From assembly GCA_019914945.1 (NCBI GenBank), contig CM034101.1:4041188-4105187 (forward strand): a DNA stretch of 64,000 bases. The letters are read 5' to 3'. The stretch is from Typha latifolia. Lineage: Eukaryota > Streptophyta > Magnoliopsida > Poales > Typhaceae. The notes beneath the pieces were generated by a model that had not been told where the DNA came from, made no database searches, and saw only the letters and a program-made list of their open reading frames with translations. Positions 52,601-64,000 of the stretch are shown in pieces; positions within the stretch are counted from its first letter, which is position 1; each line of letters begins with the position of its first letter. The translations under genes and the position numbers were made by a program.

Positions 52601-53785
52601 GAGATATATTAAATTATGTTTGTGAACATTTCCATAACATGAGGTTCCCAAAGTTTTCAGCTTGTACCTCCTGACAAATTTTACTGTGTAAGACTACTAC
52701 AGAAGCTATATAACTTGCCCATTCGACAGAGTTTTTCACGTGTGATGTTACTCTGACATTGATTACTTACATTACACAAAGTGAGAGAGGTGCATTGTGT
52801 TCACGTAGTTCTAGGCTGGGTCTACATTGAATGTACCATCTCGAATACTATACATTGGCAGGAGATAAGTGATATTATGATTGTTGTAAATTATTTATAT
52901 ATGTTTGAGTAAGAATTCCTATGAGTTTTTAATTGAGCCTTCTCATAAACTTATTTATCTAAATAATCCACATCTGAAATTTAATACCAAAAGAGAGGTT
53001 TGTTTCTCATAGTCCTAACAAGAAAATTGCTGAACTTATTAGCATTTATATAAGTTGTAAATCATTGAACATTTCAAAGCTTTATTCTGAATATTCTCAT
53101 CTGCTGTTTATTCCAGTTAAAGATAGTATATAGGATGAGAAGACTATTTCTTGATTTGTGTTTTTTATTTTAATTAGATAAACGACAGATAAACTGAAAG
53201 GTTTATCATATCTCGGATAAACTTGAGAAAAAAAAAATTAGATCTTATATTTGCAGCTAATGTGTCAAAATTAGACCTTTTAAATAATAAGTTTAGGTGG
53301 ACTATTTAGCTAAATAAGTTTCTGTGGAGAAGGTCCAAGAAAGTGCCAACGATGTAGTGTCCTTAAATCTTATTTTGCTTTTGCATTGTCCATTGTAGTC
53401 AGCACTGGCTAATGTACTTCTGTTTCTCATGTGCTGGGCCGAAATAAAGTATACTAGGTATCCTTTTGTAGCACATATATGCTAATTTGCAAAAAGCGTT
53501 TATTTCCCCCTTTGTTTAAACTTTGTAACGCCTTACAAATAAAACCAAATGCTTTTGCTGACTCGTGTTTGAATCTGCTCTACGATCTGAAACCAGGAAC
53601 TTATCTGTCTTCCTCTAATACTAGAATTTTCTTTTCCCTCTCTTCAGGTTCTTAATTTGGATGCCATGGATAAGACCAGGCACTGGGAGATTGTGGGCTG
53701 CAGTGCTTACACTGGGGAAGGACTGCTTGAAGGGTTTGACTGGCTGGTTCAAGACATTGCCTCTCGGATTTACATGCTAGACTGA
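49501..53785 (+). CDS. ARL2: ARL2 small GTPase (TITAN5 type), five exons
   Basis: ADP-ribosylation-factor-like 2 GTPase, which works with tubulin-folding cofactors; the Arabidopsis orthologue TITAN5 is needed for normal mitosis in embryo and endosperm. Exons: 49501-49565, 49689-49799, 49899-50061, 52255-52335, 53648-53785; total 185 residues, the family length. Motifs in order: N-terminal [21 protein letters not shown]-loop GLDNSGKTT, switch [11 protein letters not shown], switch [24 protein letters not shown] (written FANKQD), and CSAYTGEGL for base recognition. The Gly2 position is kept although ARL2 is usually not myristoylated. Intron 1 holds a long (CT)n tract; intron 3 (2.2 kb) holds a GC-rich inverted repeat. 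Confidence 0.97.
49577..49663. repeat. (CT)n microsatellite in ARL2 intron 1
   Basis: About 43 CT units filling most of the 123-base first intron between the donor at 49566 and the acceptor at 49688. The tract doubles as the polypyrimidine run before the acceptor. Confidence 0.95.
51270..51880. repeat. GC-rich imperfect inverted repeat in ARL2 intron 3
   Basis: A roughly 610-bp island of higher GC inside an AT-rich intron. Its two halves are imperfect reverse complements: CACCCGTCGTGTCGGAGAGC (about 51459-51480) answers GCTCTCCGACAGTGAACGAC (51619-51638), and TATGGCAAATTTG (51284 on) answers a CAAATTGATTTGCCAT-like stretch near 51840. The centre is a perfect small hairpin, GCATTCTA-GTG-TAGAATGC (51573-51591). 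It is probably a foldback or miniature transposon. Confidence 0.65.
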
Positions 53786-54342
53786 TGACAGTTGTGTAAC
53801 CACTGCGTGGAATTTAGTAGCTGTCTACCAAATTACCTTTGTGTCAATTAGTCTTAATGAAAACACTCTACCTGAGGGTTTTTTTATCATTTTGATTCTG
53901 GAAATTGCTGCATTTTGAACGCAATAGGTGCACGGGAGAAACAGATGAATCTTAGTGGGAATAAAAAGTCATATTCCCCTGAACAGTGTGTCAAACAAAA
54001 CTTAATGACAGATCTAACCATACTATAAAGTCGATTCCAATTTAGAATCTCGATGCACCAATGACCTTTCACCATGGGCCAAGTTATCAATCATACCGTA
54101 AACAACGCGAGTAAAAGTTGAGCAGAACGGGAACAACGAACAATCACCAGAATACCAAATACCAAACAAGAGATCTTATAATCCCATTTATCCATTGATT
54201 TCAGTACCATATCCTTCTCAGAAGGAGCAACACGGACGAAAGTAAACGAGAACAAAAGATAGAGCCCCCAGCTAAACCATAAAAAACTCTAAGATACTCT
54301 CCCTAATCGAAACCCAACTTCTCTACTACTAGTACTACCAAC
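53786..54342. other. Convergent 3' UTRs of ARL2 and the glycine-rich protein
   Basis: Non-coding sequence between two converging genes. It contains both 3' untranslated regions and nothing else that I can identify. Confidence 0.55.
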
Positions 54343-54901
54343 TCAGTTCCTCCAGTTGCCGTCCGAAGTCCCCTTCGAGTAGCGAGATCCACCATCATAC
54401 CCCCCTCCTCCTCCTCCTCCATAGCCGCGGTCCCGTCCGCCGCCTTCACGGCGGCCACCGCCGTAACCTCCCCCGTAGCCTCCGCCGCCTCCGCCGCCTT
54501 CACGGCGGAAACCGCCTCCACCTCCACCGCCGCCCCCACGTGACTGGGCCTCGTTGACGGTGATGCTCCTCCCGTCGAGGTTCTTCCCGTTCATCCCCTC
54601 GATCGCGTCCCTCATCGCCTGCTCGTTCGCGAAAGTCACGAACCCGAACCCCCTCGACCTCCCGGTCTCTCGATCGTTGATGATCTGCATCAAGATAAAA
54701 CCTCAGCAGTCCGATCTATGTCTGGATCTGAGATCCAGATCAAAAGGTAACAGATAAAAGAGAAGACACCAGAGATCGACATCTTACCTTGGAGTCCACG
54801 ACCTCGCCGAAGGCCCTGAAGGCCTCCTCGAGGGAGCGGTCGTCGGTGGCCCAAGCAAGGCCGCCGACGAAGCAGCGGTACTCGACGTCAGTGGCGGCCA
54901 T
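54343..54901 (-). CDS. GRP: Glycine-rich RNA-binding protein (GRP7/GRP8 type)
   Basis: Small RNA-binding protein with one RRM followed by a glycine-rich tail; in plants this family acts in cold response, circadian timing and RNA processing. Exons 54901-54788 and 54684-54343 (456 nt, 151 residues). The RRM shows RNP2 as [10 protein letters not shown] and RNP1 as RGFGFVTF, with the intron after EVVDSK, the usual position. After [10 protein letters not shown] the protein becomes GGG/GGY/RRE repeats with Tyr and Arg, ending [11 protein letters not shown]. The 103-base intron is short; some family members autoregulate by alternative splicing there, but no such site is obvious here. Confidence 0.96.
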
Positions 54902-55007
54902 CGTAGGAGAGATGAAAGAGAAGAAACCCTAGATCGAACGAGAAAGAGGGGAAGAAAATCTACCACCTCTATGAGAGCACGAGTTGAAAAGGGTGCCCTG
55001 ACCCTAC

Positions 55008-55014
55008 ATTTATA
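55008..55014 (-). promoter_or_regulatory. TATA box of the glycine-rich RNA-binding protein
   Basis: TATAAAT on the minus strand (within CTATAAATG), about 107 bases above the start codon, giving a predicted leader of about 75-80 bases. Confidence 0.65.
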
Positions 55015-57386
55015 GATCGGTGCTGGAGGTAAGCTCACCCAATACTGTTCTGGTCACCGATATTTCTAATTCGTAGACGCTATTTTTTGCCCTTATCTTT
55101 TACGATCTTCAATCGTGCGGTAGACCGTGATGGTATTGGTTATCACGAACGGTTGGAATTGTCGCACTAATTGCCGGATAATTATTTACGGAAAAAGGTC
55201 GTGGTGGGTCACAAATCACGTGATGTGGAGCAGAAAATATCTTACCGACTAAATTACTATTGTAGCCCTTAACTTATTCTTTACTCTTGTTGTTGCTTCA
55301 TAACTGACACATGTCAGTCGTGAAGTTTTCTGATAAGCAATTTAAAAGGTTTCCTTTTAAAATGATAAAGAAGCTGGCAAAGCTGCCTGGTATTATTATT
55401 AATACACATACAACCTCAAAGACTTTAAAAAGATTTAAATTTTTAATATATTTTGATTCAAGTTATAAACTAGTTGATCCAACTCATTTATGATTATAAT
55501 CCATAAATTATCACTCAATAAATTAATTTATAATATGAATTAACTTGTTTATCATTTAAAACAATTTATATCCTGTGCATGGATACATAGGCACTGAAAT
55601 ACTACTAGGATTAAACCTCCATCAACTAACTGTATTAAACAATTGACCGGCTGAGCCACGAGTTTCAAAAAGCTGAGAGATTAGTTTGAACATTGAAGAG
55701 ATCAAATCAAACACTTAACCAAAGTCGACCTATGAAAAATAATTAATCGATATATATATATATATATAATTTTACCTGCTGCATAGAATTTATAGAAGAT
55801 ACAGTGACAGAGATACCAACCAAACGTTGGATCAGTCCAACTCAGAAATATACAGTAATTGGTCAAAATAGGCGATAGCTGAAAAGAGGGATAAAAAGTT
55901 GCATCAAATCAACTGTCTTTCGGTGGAGAGCAGAGGTCTAATTGCTATTATATGTCCAATCTATAATTAGCAAATCATGAGTAACTAATAAATAAAACAT
56001 GAGCATGATGTATTATCCCCCATTATTGTGGTTTTTATCAACTAAAGTGATACCCAATCTAAATTGCTGATTGATCAACTATTATGTATAACAGAACATA
56101 ATTTTAGTCTTCAGGCATGATTATAGCTTCAGTTAGAATTTTTACACTTGAAATTATTATAAAATAGTCATAATTATCCGGCATCATATGTTATTATATT
56201 TGATAATATTATAATATGACTATATTATATGAATTATATATACCATTGATGATATATTTACGTGCTCATCTAAAATATAACATTTCTTATTATATTATTT
56301 AGCATATGATTTATATTTTACTTACCATCTCTAATATAGGGTAAAGTCCATCCACTGAGTTTCTTGGCTCATGTCCATTTTATTTTCTAACCGTCACATA
56401 TATCGTATCTAATAATACATTGAGACATCATAGATGAATATATTTTTTAGCAAAGATGAATTGAGCTTAGAATTAGGTCCTATATAGATGATAGTTATAT
56501 ATAGAGATCGAGTTGAATTATTATTAATATATTTGTATTTCAAACATATTAGGTGATGATTTTGTATAAATAAGTAATACTGTACATGTAAGTATGTATT
56601 TTTTATACTCATACCTATTGTAAGTTTGATGATTTATCGTGACCAATATAAATTATGCTAAAAATATTTAATTGTTTTGTATTGCTGTGATATATACAGA
56701 GATTCTTCTGCTGAGATATTAATTTGGTATTTATTTTTAACGCTTGTTGGTCCTCTTATGTGAATCATGTGGGCTCGTGGGATCCATGTAGTCGATGGAA
56801 ATTCTTGAGTCATCCCCCTCCTCTAGTCTACTCCCAACAGGCTTCTTCACATTCAAATTCTTTAACAGAGATACACATAGCTCAAGTGCTTACTGGTCGG
56901 ACATTTTAAGGCCTTGTTCTTAACCTTATCTCATGGCAGCTAAACTTTCCAACTTTTGAGAAAGGAAAGTACCACTACTTCTATTTAGGCGCAATTTGTG
57001 GGTCTGTTCTTTGATTGTTGGCTATTCAACATTTTTGTGAATATTGCTGTCGATTTTGGTTGGCCTCCGAAGGGTGACGCCTACACTTAGACTAAAGTAC
57101 GATTTAGATTTACTCAAATTTGTATCAAGATGTTGATGCCCCGAGCAATAAGTTGTTCTAGCTTGTTGCTTATCATAAATTTTTTTACTATTTATTTCAT
57201 ATGTAGTCAGTCATATTGGGCATTGGCTACCATTTGACTATCTATCCTCTTGTTCTGATTTCCAAATATACTCATGTCCCTAGTAGCAATATTCTCAGAA
57301 ATATCTTAATTCTAAATCTTTTGAAAAGAGATAAAAAGAAACACATACATTAACAACACAACTAATTTAAAAAATAATACGAAATA
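55015..57386. other. AT-rich intergenic region
   Basis: Non-coding. The left end holds the promoter of the glycine-rich protein gene. A short (TA)n tract lies at 55750-55767. Open frames in this stretch are short and composed of AT-rich codons without family resemblance. Confidence 0.5.
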
Positions 57387-57458
57387 AGGTCCCACCGAGA
57401 TTTGAACTCGGGTTACTGGATTCAGAGTCCAATGTCCTGACCACTAGACCATGGGACC
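57387..57458 (-). tRNA. tRNA-Gln (anticodon CTG)
   Basis: On the minus strand a 72-base cloverleaf: acceptor GGTCCCA/TGGGACC, anticodon stem TTGGA/TCCAG (with a T-G pair) around CTCTGAA giving CTG, T arm CCGAG/CTCGG around TTCAAAT, and discriminator T at 57387. The sequence is close to known plant tRNA-Gln genes. No intron, and CCA is not encoded. Confidence 0.94.
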
Positions 57459-57570
57459 AAGTTGGTTAGTAGGTGATGTAAATAATTTATAATAATCAAA
57501 ACTTAGTACCATACAATTCAGTTTTCCACCCTCCAGTGCAGAGAACTAGAGAATTGAGAAAAATCTTTCA

Positions 57571-57849
57571 ATGTCGCCGGTGGCACGAGCGCTCGCATTC
57601 CAGCGTCGCTTCTCCTCCTCCTCCTCCCTCGCTTCTGAGAAGAAGAAATGGGATGCGGTGGTCATCGGTGGAGGCCACAACGGCCTCACCGCTGCCGCCT
57701 ACCTCGCCCGCTCCGGCCTCTCTGTAGCCGTCCTCGAGAAGCGCCACGTCATCGGTGGCGCCGCCGTCACCGAGGAGATTGTCCCTGGTTTCCGCTTCTC
57801 CCGATGTAGCTATCTCCAAAGCCTCCTCCGGCCTTCCATCATTAAGTAT

Positions 57850-57888
<39 letters not shown>

Positions 57889-60800
57889 TTCATCGGTTTC
57901 CCTCTCCATTTTTGTTTCTTCAATCGCTTCTTGGTTCTTGTTTAGGGAGCTCGAGTTGGAGAGGCACGGGCTTAAGCTCCTCCGGAGGAATCCCTCATCC
58001 TTCACCCCGTGTCTTGATGGAAGGTATCTCCTACTTGGGCCGGACGCGGAGTTGAATCACTCGGAGATCGCCAAGTTCTCCAAGAAGGACGCGATGACGT
58101 ATCCGATGTGAGTGGGAAACTTTATGTTTTGGGTATCAATCCAGCGGGATAGTGATCGATCCTTCAGTCACTCTATAGTCTTTCTCTTGTAAGTCGTAAC
58201 AGTAATAGGCCAAGAAAATGCTTCATCCTGTGATTGAATGCAAATAATGCAACAAATTCTACTGCAAAATAATAATTTTTTGGTGCATAGTGATATTCAG
58301 AGCCAAAAGAATTAAAGATAAAAATCTGCAGGAAATTCTTTTATAAAATGACTTAACTAAGCGAATGAAAGAGGAGTTGGAGATGAGAGGGTAATAGGCA
58401 GTTCCTAATTATATAAGAAATATAACTTGGAGGAGTTGCAACTCCTTCCAGTGGATTATCTTTTAATCTGTTGAAGGTAATCGCTTCAGATAAAAGAAAT
58501 ACTTATTACTAAATTGATGGAAAGGTTTTCCTAATTGTAAGTGAATTGGAGTATCTCGTAAACCTTTGAAGTTAACCAATTGGAGAAAATCTACTATCAA
58601 ATTGATGAAAGGTTCTGCAAATTGTTAATCGCTGCAATAAAAATAAATATATACCACCAAATTGATCGAAAGGTTCTGCAAAATTTAGTGAATTGGGATG
58701 GTAGTCTCTTCTTTTAACTAGTATCAATGAAACTTTGAAGCCTACAAATATGAAATTTCAAGTACTCTAATTTTTACGATTTAGATTTGGAATAATGTTT
58801 ACTTTGTGTAGATATGAAAAGCAGCTGGAAAAGTTCTGCAAATTCATGGATTTTCTTCTAGATTCACCAACACCAGAAACAAGGCATGGTGTCCCATCTC
58901 TATCTGGTCAGCTGAAGGATAAATTACAGAAATCAGCATTTTGGAGTCGTTGTCTCCAACATGTTTATGCATTGGGACAGAAGGACATGTTGTAAGTAGT
59001 TTTCATTATCTCCAGCATTCATAGTTGTTTTCTCCAACACGTACATGTAGGATCTATGATGCTTGGAATATCATCAACACTTGAAACATTTGGACAATTT
59101 CTTTTGTTGTTTAGTATGCTTCCTGTGTTTTCATGCTGCATTGTAATGCTCTTGGCAGGGATTTCATGGACCTCTTACTTTCACCAGCATCAAAGGTTTT
59201 GAATAACTGGTTTGAGGTAATTACTACGTTCCATAGTTAACAAGAAATTAGTACTGAAATTCTAGTATCTGTTAAAGTTTCATGTTTTCGAGTAGATGCT
59301 TCTTTTATATAATTAGTCTAGATATGTATTTGCATAACTGAGCTGTTCACCTTTTTCCAGTTCAAAGAAGGCTGAAAAATATCAATGTTTTCCTTTTCCA
59401 AATTGTCATGTGTTTCTCAAATATTATATTGTATCCGTGAACTCATTCCTGTGCCATCTACCATAGTAGATGATGCTTGTGATTATCTAGTTATTAATTT
59501 ATACGTAAATGTTCTATGCCTGGATGAATGTCTTAGAGTTACGAGTTTTTTGAGAACCTTTTTAAGATGAATGAATATAGTAAAGCTATCATTGGCAGAT
59601 TATCAAATGAAATGATATGACAATTCAACCAATACCATATACCTGTTTGCAGACGGAGGTGCTGAAGGCAACACTTGCAACCGATGCTGTGATTGGTTCT
59701 ATGGTATGAATTGCTTAATATATTTATTTATATTTGAGCACAAAATTGGCCACAACTGTATTCTCCTTGAATCTTTTATTAAACAAGATAATCTTTCTTC
59801 TAGAGTCTGTGAGTTCTTTCTAATTTATAGGATTAAACATTTCTTTGTTTCACCTTTTCTCAATAATGCATTAATTTGCGATTGATTTGTTTCATGTATT
59901 TCTTCCGTAGGCAACTGTCCACACTCCAGGTTCTGGATATGTTTTACTACATCATGTAATGGGGGAAACAGCTGGTGAACGTGGTGTTTGGTCGTATGCT
60001 TCTAACTTGCTCTGACCTATGTGAAGCTTATTTTTCAACTTCTTCATGAAAATGCATAGCTTTCAAGCACTTTTTTGGAGATATAAAATTTGTTGACATT
60101 CAAGTTTATGTTTCACTGTATGTAAATTGTGATTAAATGGCTTGATGTAATGTAATTAAGAATATATGCTACTCATTTATTAAGTAGCCAAATTTATGGA
60201 TACATTTAAAATGCTAGGTGGTAGTAAGTAGTAACAGGGAAACCATGTATATCAGTTTTCACATGCAACATATTAAAGCACAAACATGCAGAAAGGATAT
60301 GTGTGAAGACAAAATAATGCACTTGCAAAGTAGCCAACTATAATATTAGTATTTGGTAACCTGTGGCAGTGTATTTGTAAGTTACTGCAGCTGAAGTGAA
60401 GCAAGACTTTTCAAGTGTATTTAATTGAGAAACTAAGAAGTGGGTATTGGATTGATCGTCTAATTGATGACCTGTCCTCTATAAAAGTTAACACAAATAA
60501 AACCATCAGTATATCAAGTTCATCTAGTTAGTTCCATGGTCTTTAACATTTTTTTATGTATCTTTGAACCAGTTCATGTGTTGCACAGTTGCTCATGTAG
60601 AGATAATGAAGTGGCTCACAGATTCTTATTGGCTGGTGACTGCATACTTGGCATTTTCTAAAATTGCTGTTCACACATTTTGGTAGAGAGAAATGCACAT
60701 GCATGACAATAGTCATCATCTTACCTTCTAAGTGAACATGTCTTGAAGGAAATAACATGCTGCAGGTATGTTGAAGGTGGAATGGGCTCGGTGTCCTTGG

Positions 60801-62564
60801 CAATAAGTAAGGCAGCCTGTGAAGCAGGGGTGCACATTTTGACGAATGCAGAGGTGTGATTCCCTGATCCATGATATCCTTTACCTTCGTAGCCTACTGA
60901 AGCAACCTTTTCCCCTAAAAAAAAGTTATTTTGATCCTTCGCTTCTTATTTAAGTCATAATATTAAGTTTAATATGAGATACTGCATAGATTTGTTAACA
61001 ATTGGTTGTTCTCTATTCCTTCGTTAGTAAAATTTGTAAATGTTATGAATCATGGATGACTGGCACGGCCTCGTGCCCGTCATGTGCTAATGTAGAGACA
61101 GTTTTTTTTGTTTTTTTATTTTTATCAATCTTTATCAAATTAACTTTACTAATTTTCTTAACAAACATGATATGACATGTGGAACCCATTAAATTTTTTT
61201 TTTTAATTTCCATCAATCATCATCAATTAACTTTTGTCATTTGTCATTCTTTAATTTCTATAATTATTATTTAACAAATATGGAATGACAACTCATTTGT
61301 CATTTTTTAAAATTAGAATGAGAATTCATGTCTAATTTTCGTTTATCATTCTCTAATTTCAATCAAATTATGTATTATCATATTTTGTCATCTAATCTTA
61401 TTTTTTTTTGTCTTTTTTTTATTTTCATCCATTAAATATTTCTAAAACTCTCATGTTAAACACAAATTTGTTTAACACCTCTCTCAACTCCTCCAACCGT
61501 AACCCTTCTTATTTTGTCTTTCTTTCTTTTTATTTTCTTAATAACTTCCTATTCCGGTGATCTTATTTGATGGTGGCACCGCCATCGTTGCCAAAAATAT
61601 CTCTAAATGTCATAAACTTTTTATTAAAAATATTATAAATGCGTACCACTAGCACGGGGCCGCTCGGCACGTGCTACCAGCACGGCCATCGTTGGTTATG
61701 ATGCTTGTTATGTGTAGTATAGTCATTCCAAAAATATATATTCCTCTAGCATGCAGCTCAAGATGAGAATGCTCGAAAAGAATTTCAACCTTTTACGATT
61801 GGTTTTAACCTGACATGAATCTTGTAGAGTTTGGTATCAATTTTTGGACTAAAGCAAAATCCAACAGTAGAGGAACTTACTAGAAAAAATATGATTTCTC
61901 TTTTGGAGTCTTCTAGTTTCTTCGTGGTTTCTTCAACAATATTTTGAGTGGCAGTACACTCTGCTCTCTCACAACCTCTACACTAATCAATTATTCCACC
62001 TTTGTTGTTTAGGTTGCACAATTAATTGTCAATGAGAATACTGGAGCAGTAACAGGGGTAAATCCTTTCCTTTTAGATCCACATGAATGCATATGTTCCA
62101 TTTTCTGTAACCTTTATACGATTAATGAACTACTCAGGTGGCGCTGGCTGATGGAACACAGGTGCACTCATCAGTTGTTTTGTCAAACGCTACACCATAT
62201 CGAACTTTTGTGGTAATTTATATGCAATTGGTTTGTTATCTTTTATCATGTGAAAGAAATAACTAATTAAGTGATTTTAGACAGTATTACAATGTGAATA
62301 ACAATTTTCTATGCTTTATGCCTTGTTCTCATGTAGGAACTAGTGCCTGCTAACCTTCTTCCAGAAGATTTCCTTGGTGCCATTAAGAACTTGGATTACA
62401 GCTCAGTAAGATTTTTTTAGTATTTACTGACACAAGTTATTTCTGGCATATACGTGGGCCTGATTAATAATATTCCTCAATTTTCTTGTTTTGCAAACAG
62501 GCTGCAGATTCTAAAATATTTAATGTAGATCTTATCTTCATATATATATATATATATATATATA

Positions 62565-62621
<57 letters not shown>

Positions 62622-63556
62622 CCTAATGCACGAGGTTCCCAACTATGCGGGGTAGGAGAGTAGATGTACACAATCTGTCTTACTCTTGCTACTGAAGAAG
62701 TTGTTTCCAAAACTTAAAACCATGACTTCTTGGAAGCAAGGGGCAACCCTGACTGTCACACCAAGTAATGCCCTCTAGATTTTTGTCCTTGGTATACTAT
62801 GCATAACATGAATCTATATCAACAATGCCAACGGAACTTTGACTATAGGTGAATATTGTACTCAGCTAAATCTCAACTAGTTGTAGTGCTTCCTTATTGA
62901 TAGTTTTCCGTAGTTCCAAATGGAGATAATAAATGTAACAACTTTTGATCATTAATAATTACATAATACATCTACTTCAGAGAAAGCAAGTTGGACAATG
63001 CAATGGTTAGTGCTCATAAAATATGTTGATGTTTATAAAACTGCAGTAAAAGAGAAGCCTATTTATATGTCAATATGTCATCCAAGATAAGAGTCTGTTT
63101 AGGCCTTGTACCTTGAAATGTTGCACAATTTGAACTTTTTTATTACCTTTGCAGAGTTACTGGTCTGTGCTATTACTTTGACTGCCTTTAGGAGTGAAAA
63201 ATCATGTCCCTTCTATTATGTATTAGTTAAGGCTGATTCACATACTAAATTCAAGATACATGAATAACTTTGGAGCAACATTACTTTCTTCTGGATTGGA
63301 TGGCTACCTCTTACATGTCAATTTGGAACTTGCCATTCCAAACTCTTGCTGGTCAGATTATGTTGCGTCGCTTAATATGTAGACAAGTGAATTTTGTAAT
63401 TACCTCAACTTATGCCAGGCTGCTGTTTTCTGACATACAGGGAACAACAAAACTTAACCTGGCCGTTGATAGGTTGCCTCAGTTTCACTGTTGCAAAGGT
63501 AACCTGCTTGAGGCAGGTCCTCAACATGTCGGCACAATTCACATAGGATCCGAAAG
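57571..63556 (+). CDS. PYROXD2-type FAD oxidoreductase, mitochondrial (partial, 11 exons seen)
   Basis: Flavoprotein of the phytoene-desaturase/amine-oxidase fold, PYROXD2 group; the human homologue sits in mitochondria, and the substrate is not established. Exons: 57571-57845, 57946-58107, 58812-58991, 59159-59216, 59653-59703, 59911-59993, 60766-60853, 62013-62057, 62138-62212, 62337-62405, 63441-63556; all phases agree and give about 400 residues. The N-terminus ([19 protein letters not shown]) looks like a mitochondrial presequence. FAD-binding motif [20 protein letters not shown] then [16 protein letters not shown]; later [29 protein letters not shown] and [15 protein letters not shown]. 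About one quarter of the protein lies beyond the right edge; 63557-64000 is intron. Confidence 0.92.
57852..57885. repeat. (CT)n microsatellite in PYROXD2-like intron 1
   Basis: About 17 CT units in the 100-base first intron, just after the donor at 57846. Confidence 0.93.
58511..58700 (+). repeat. Diverged direct repeats in PYROXD2-like intron 2
   Basis: Three related stretches with the core AAATTGAT(G/C)(G/A)AAAGGTT start at about 58511, 58599 and 58659. Spacing is uneven (88 and 60 bases), so this is an old or partly deleted small tandem repeat. Confidence 0.55.
61040..61700. other. Probable miniature transposon in PYROXD2-like intron 7
   Basis: An AT-rich stretch bracketed by two short GC-rich ends: GACTGGCACGGCCTCGTGCC near 61059 and AGCACGGGGCCGCTCGGCAC near 61651. 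The ends share GGCACG/CGTGCC words in opposite orientation. This suggests a non-autonomous element, but clean terminal repeats and a target duplication were not found. Confidence 0.4.
62540..62618. repeat. Compound (TA)n(GA)n microsatellite
   Basis: TA units (62540-62564) followed after GC by about 25 GA units (62567-62618). This is the reverse complement of the CT-to-TA arrangement at 2049 and 27261. It lies in intron 10 of the PYROXD2-like gene. Confidence 0.94.
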
Positions 63557-64000
63557 GTACTCTATTAAATTGGTTTTGCTATTCTCTGATTTAGACTGGT
63601 TTAATGATATTCTGTGCAACTCCTGGCACAATTTTTCAATTTATTTAATAAAGTTTTCCTTTATGTTTTATCGCTAGGTCTACATATCTAGTGAAAGAAG
63701 TATCTGTCTATGTATCTACAAATTATAATAGCATTTTGCACTGATTGCTTATTGATTAAAGCTCAACTGCAAAATGCCCATAGGAGGAGAAGAATCCTAT
63801 CTGTAATATGCAAAATGATTATAGCTTATTGTAAGGAAAGAACATATCGCCTAACAAGAGAATATCCAGAATCGTGTAATTACTGATCCTATCTTGCTGA
63901 TGTTCATGTAGACTTTTCCCATGTCTAGGGTAGTCCCCAGAGAAATGCTCTTTGATTAGATGATCCTGAACTGACCAAGAATCTAGGAGGTTGTTTAATT

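Noticed and set aside
62502..62620. An AG at 62500-62501 as the acceptor for the next PYROXD2-like exon
   Set aside because: The sequence after it runs into TA and GA microsatellites; the acceptor at 63440 gives the conserved [14 protein letters not shown] segment in the right phase.

Overview
The window is nuclear DNA from a flowering plant. It shows intron-rich genes with GT..AG introns, a plant-type alpha-tubulin, plant-only families (LRR-XI receptor kinases, AAP permease, PTS2 malate dehydrogenase, glycine-rich RNA-binding protein), AT-rich spacers and many (CT)n, (GA)n and (TA)n tracts. GC-rich receptor-kinase exons beside AT-rich spacers lean towards a monocot, but that is a weak inference. 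There are no operons; neighbours are independent transcription units.

Layout: 185-519 is the last exon of a plastid-type pyruvate kinase entering from the left (+). 1132-4318 is an amino acid permease in seven exons (-). A tRNA-Thr lies at 5322-5395 (+). 6000-8015 is alpha-tubulin in four exons (-) with a TATA box and a telo-box upstream. 10248-13339 is an RLK7/HAIKU2-type LRR receptor kinase (-). 13.4-22.8 kb is a gene desert holding a LINE remnant, an AT-rich repeat present twice, and microsatellites. 23152-26512 is peroxisomal malate dehydrogenase in nine exons (+). 28922-32665 is a BAM1/BAM2-type LRR receptor kinase (-). 33-40 kb holds a striking 2-kb minisatellite with an exact 208-bp higher-order period and a small membrane protein gene of unknown function (-). 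41.1-48.4 kb is cyclin T (+). 49501-53785 is the ARL2/TITAN5 GTPase (+). 54343-54901 is a glycine-rich RNA-binding protein (-). 57387-57458 is tRNA-Gln (-). 57571 to the right edge is a PYROXD2-type FAD oxidoreductase (+), cut by the window end.

Functionally the window is housekeeping (tubulin and its folding-linked GTPase ARL2, cyclin T for transcription elongation, malate and pyruvate metabolism) plus two peptide-receptor kinases of the same subfamily. They do not form one pathway. Exon joins below were set by hand from splice dinucleotides, reading phase and family conservation; all coding totals are multiples of three except in the two genes cut by the window edges.

I found no obviously new multi-gene system. 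The most unusual structures are the 208-bp higher-order tandem array at 36.4-38.4 kb, a tandem duplication with a later internal deletion at 19.6-22.6 kb, a GC-rich foldback element inside an ARL2 intron, and the uncharacterised small membrane protein gene at 40.1-40.3 kb.
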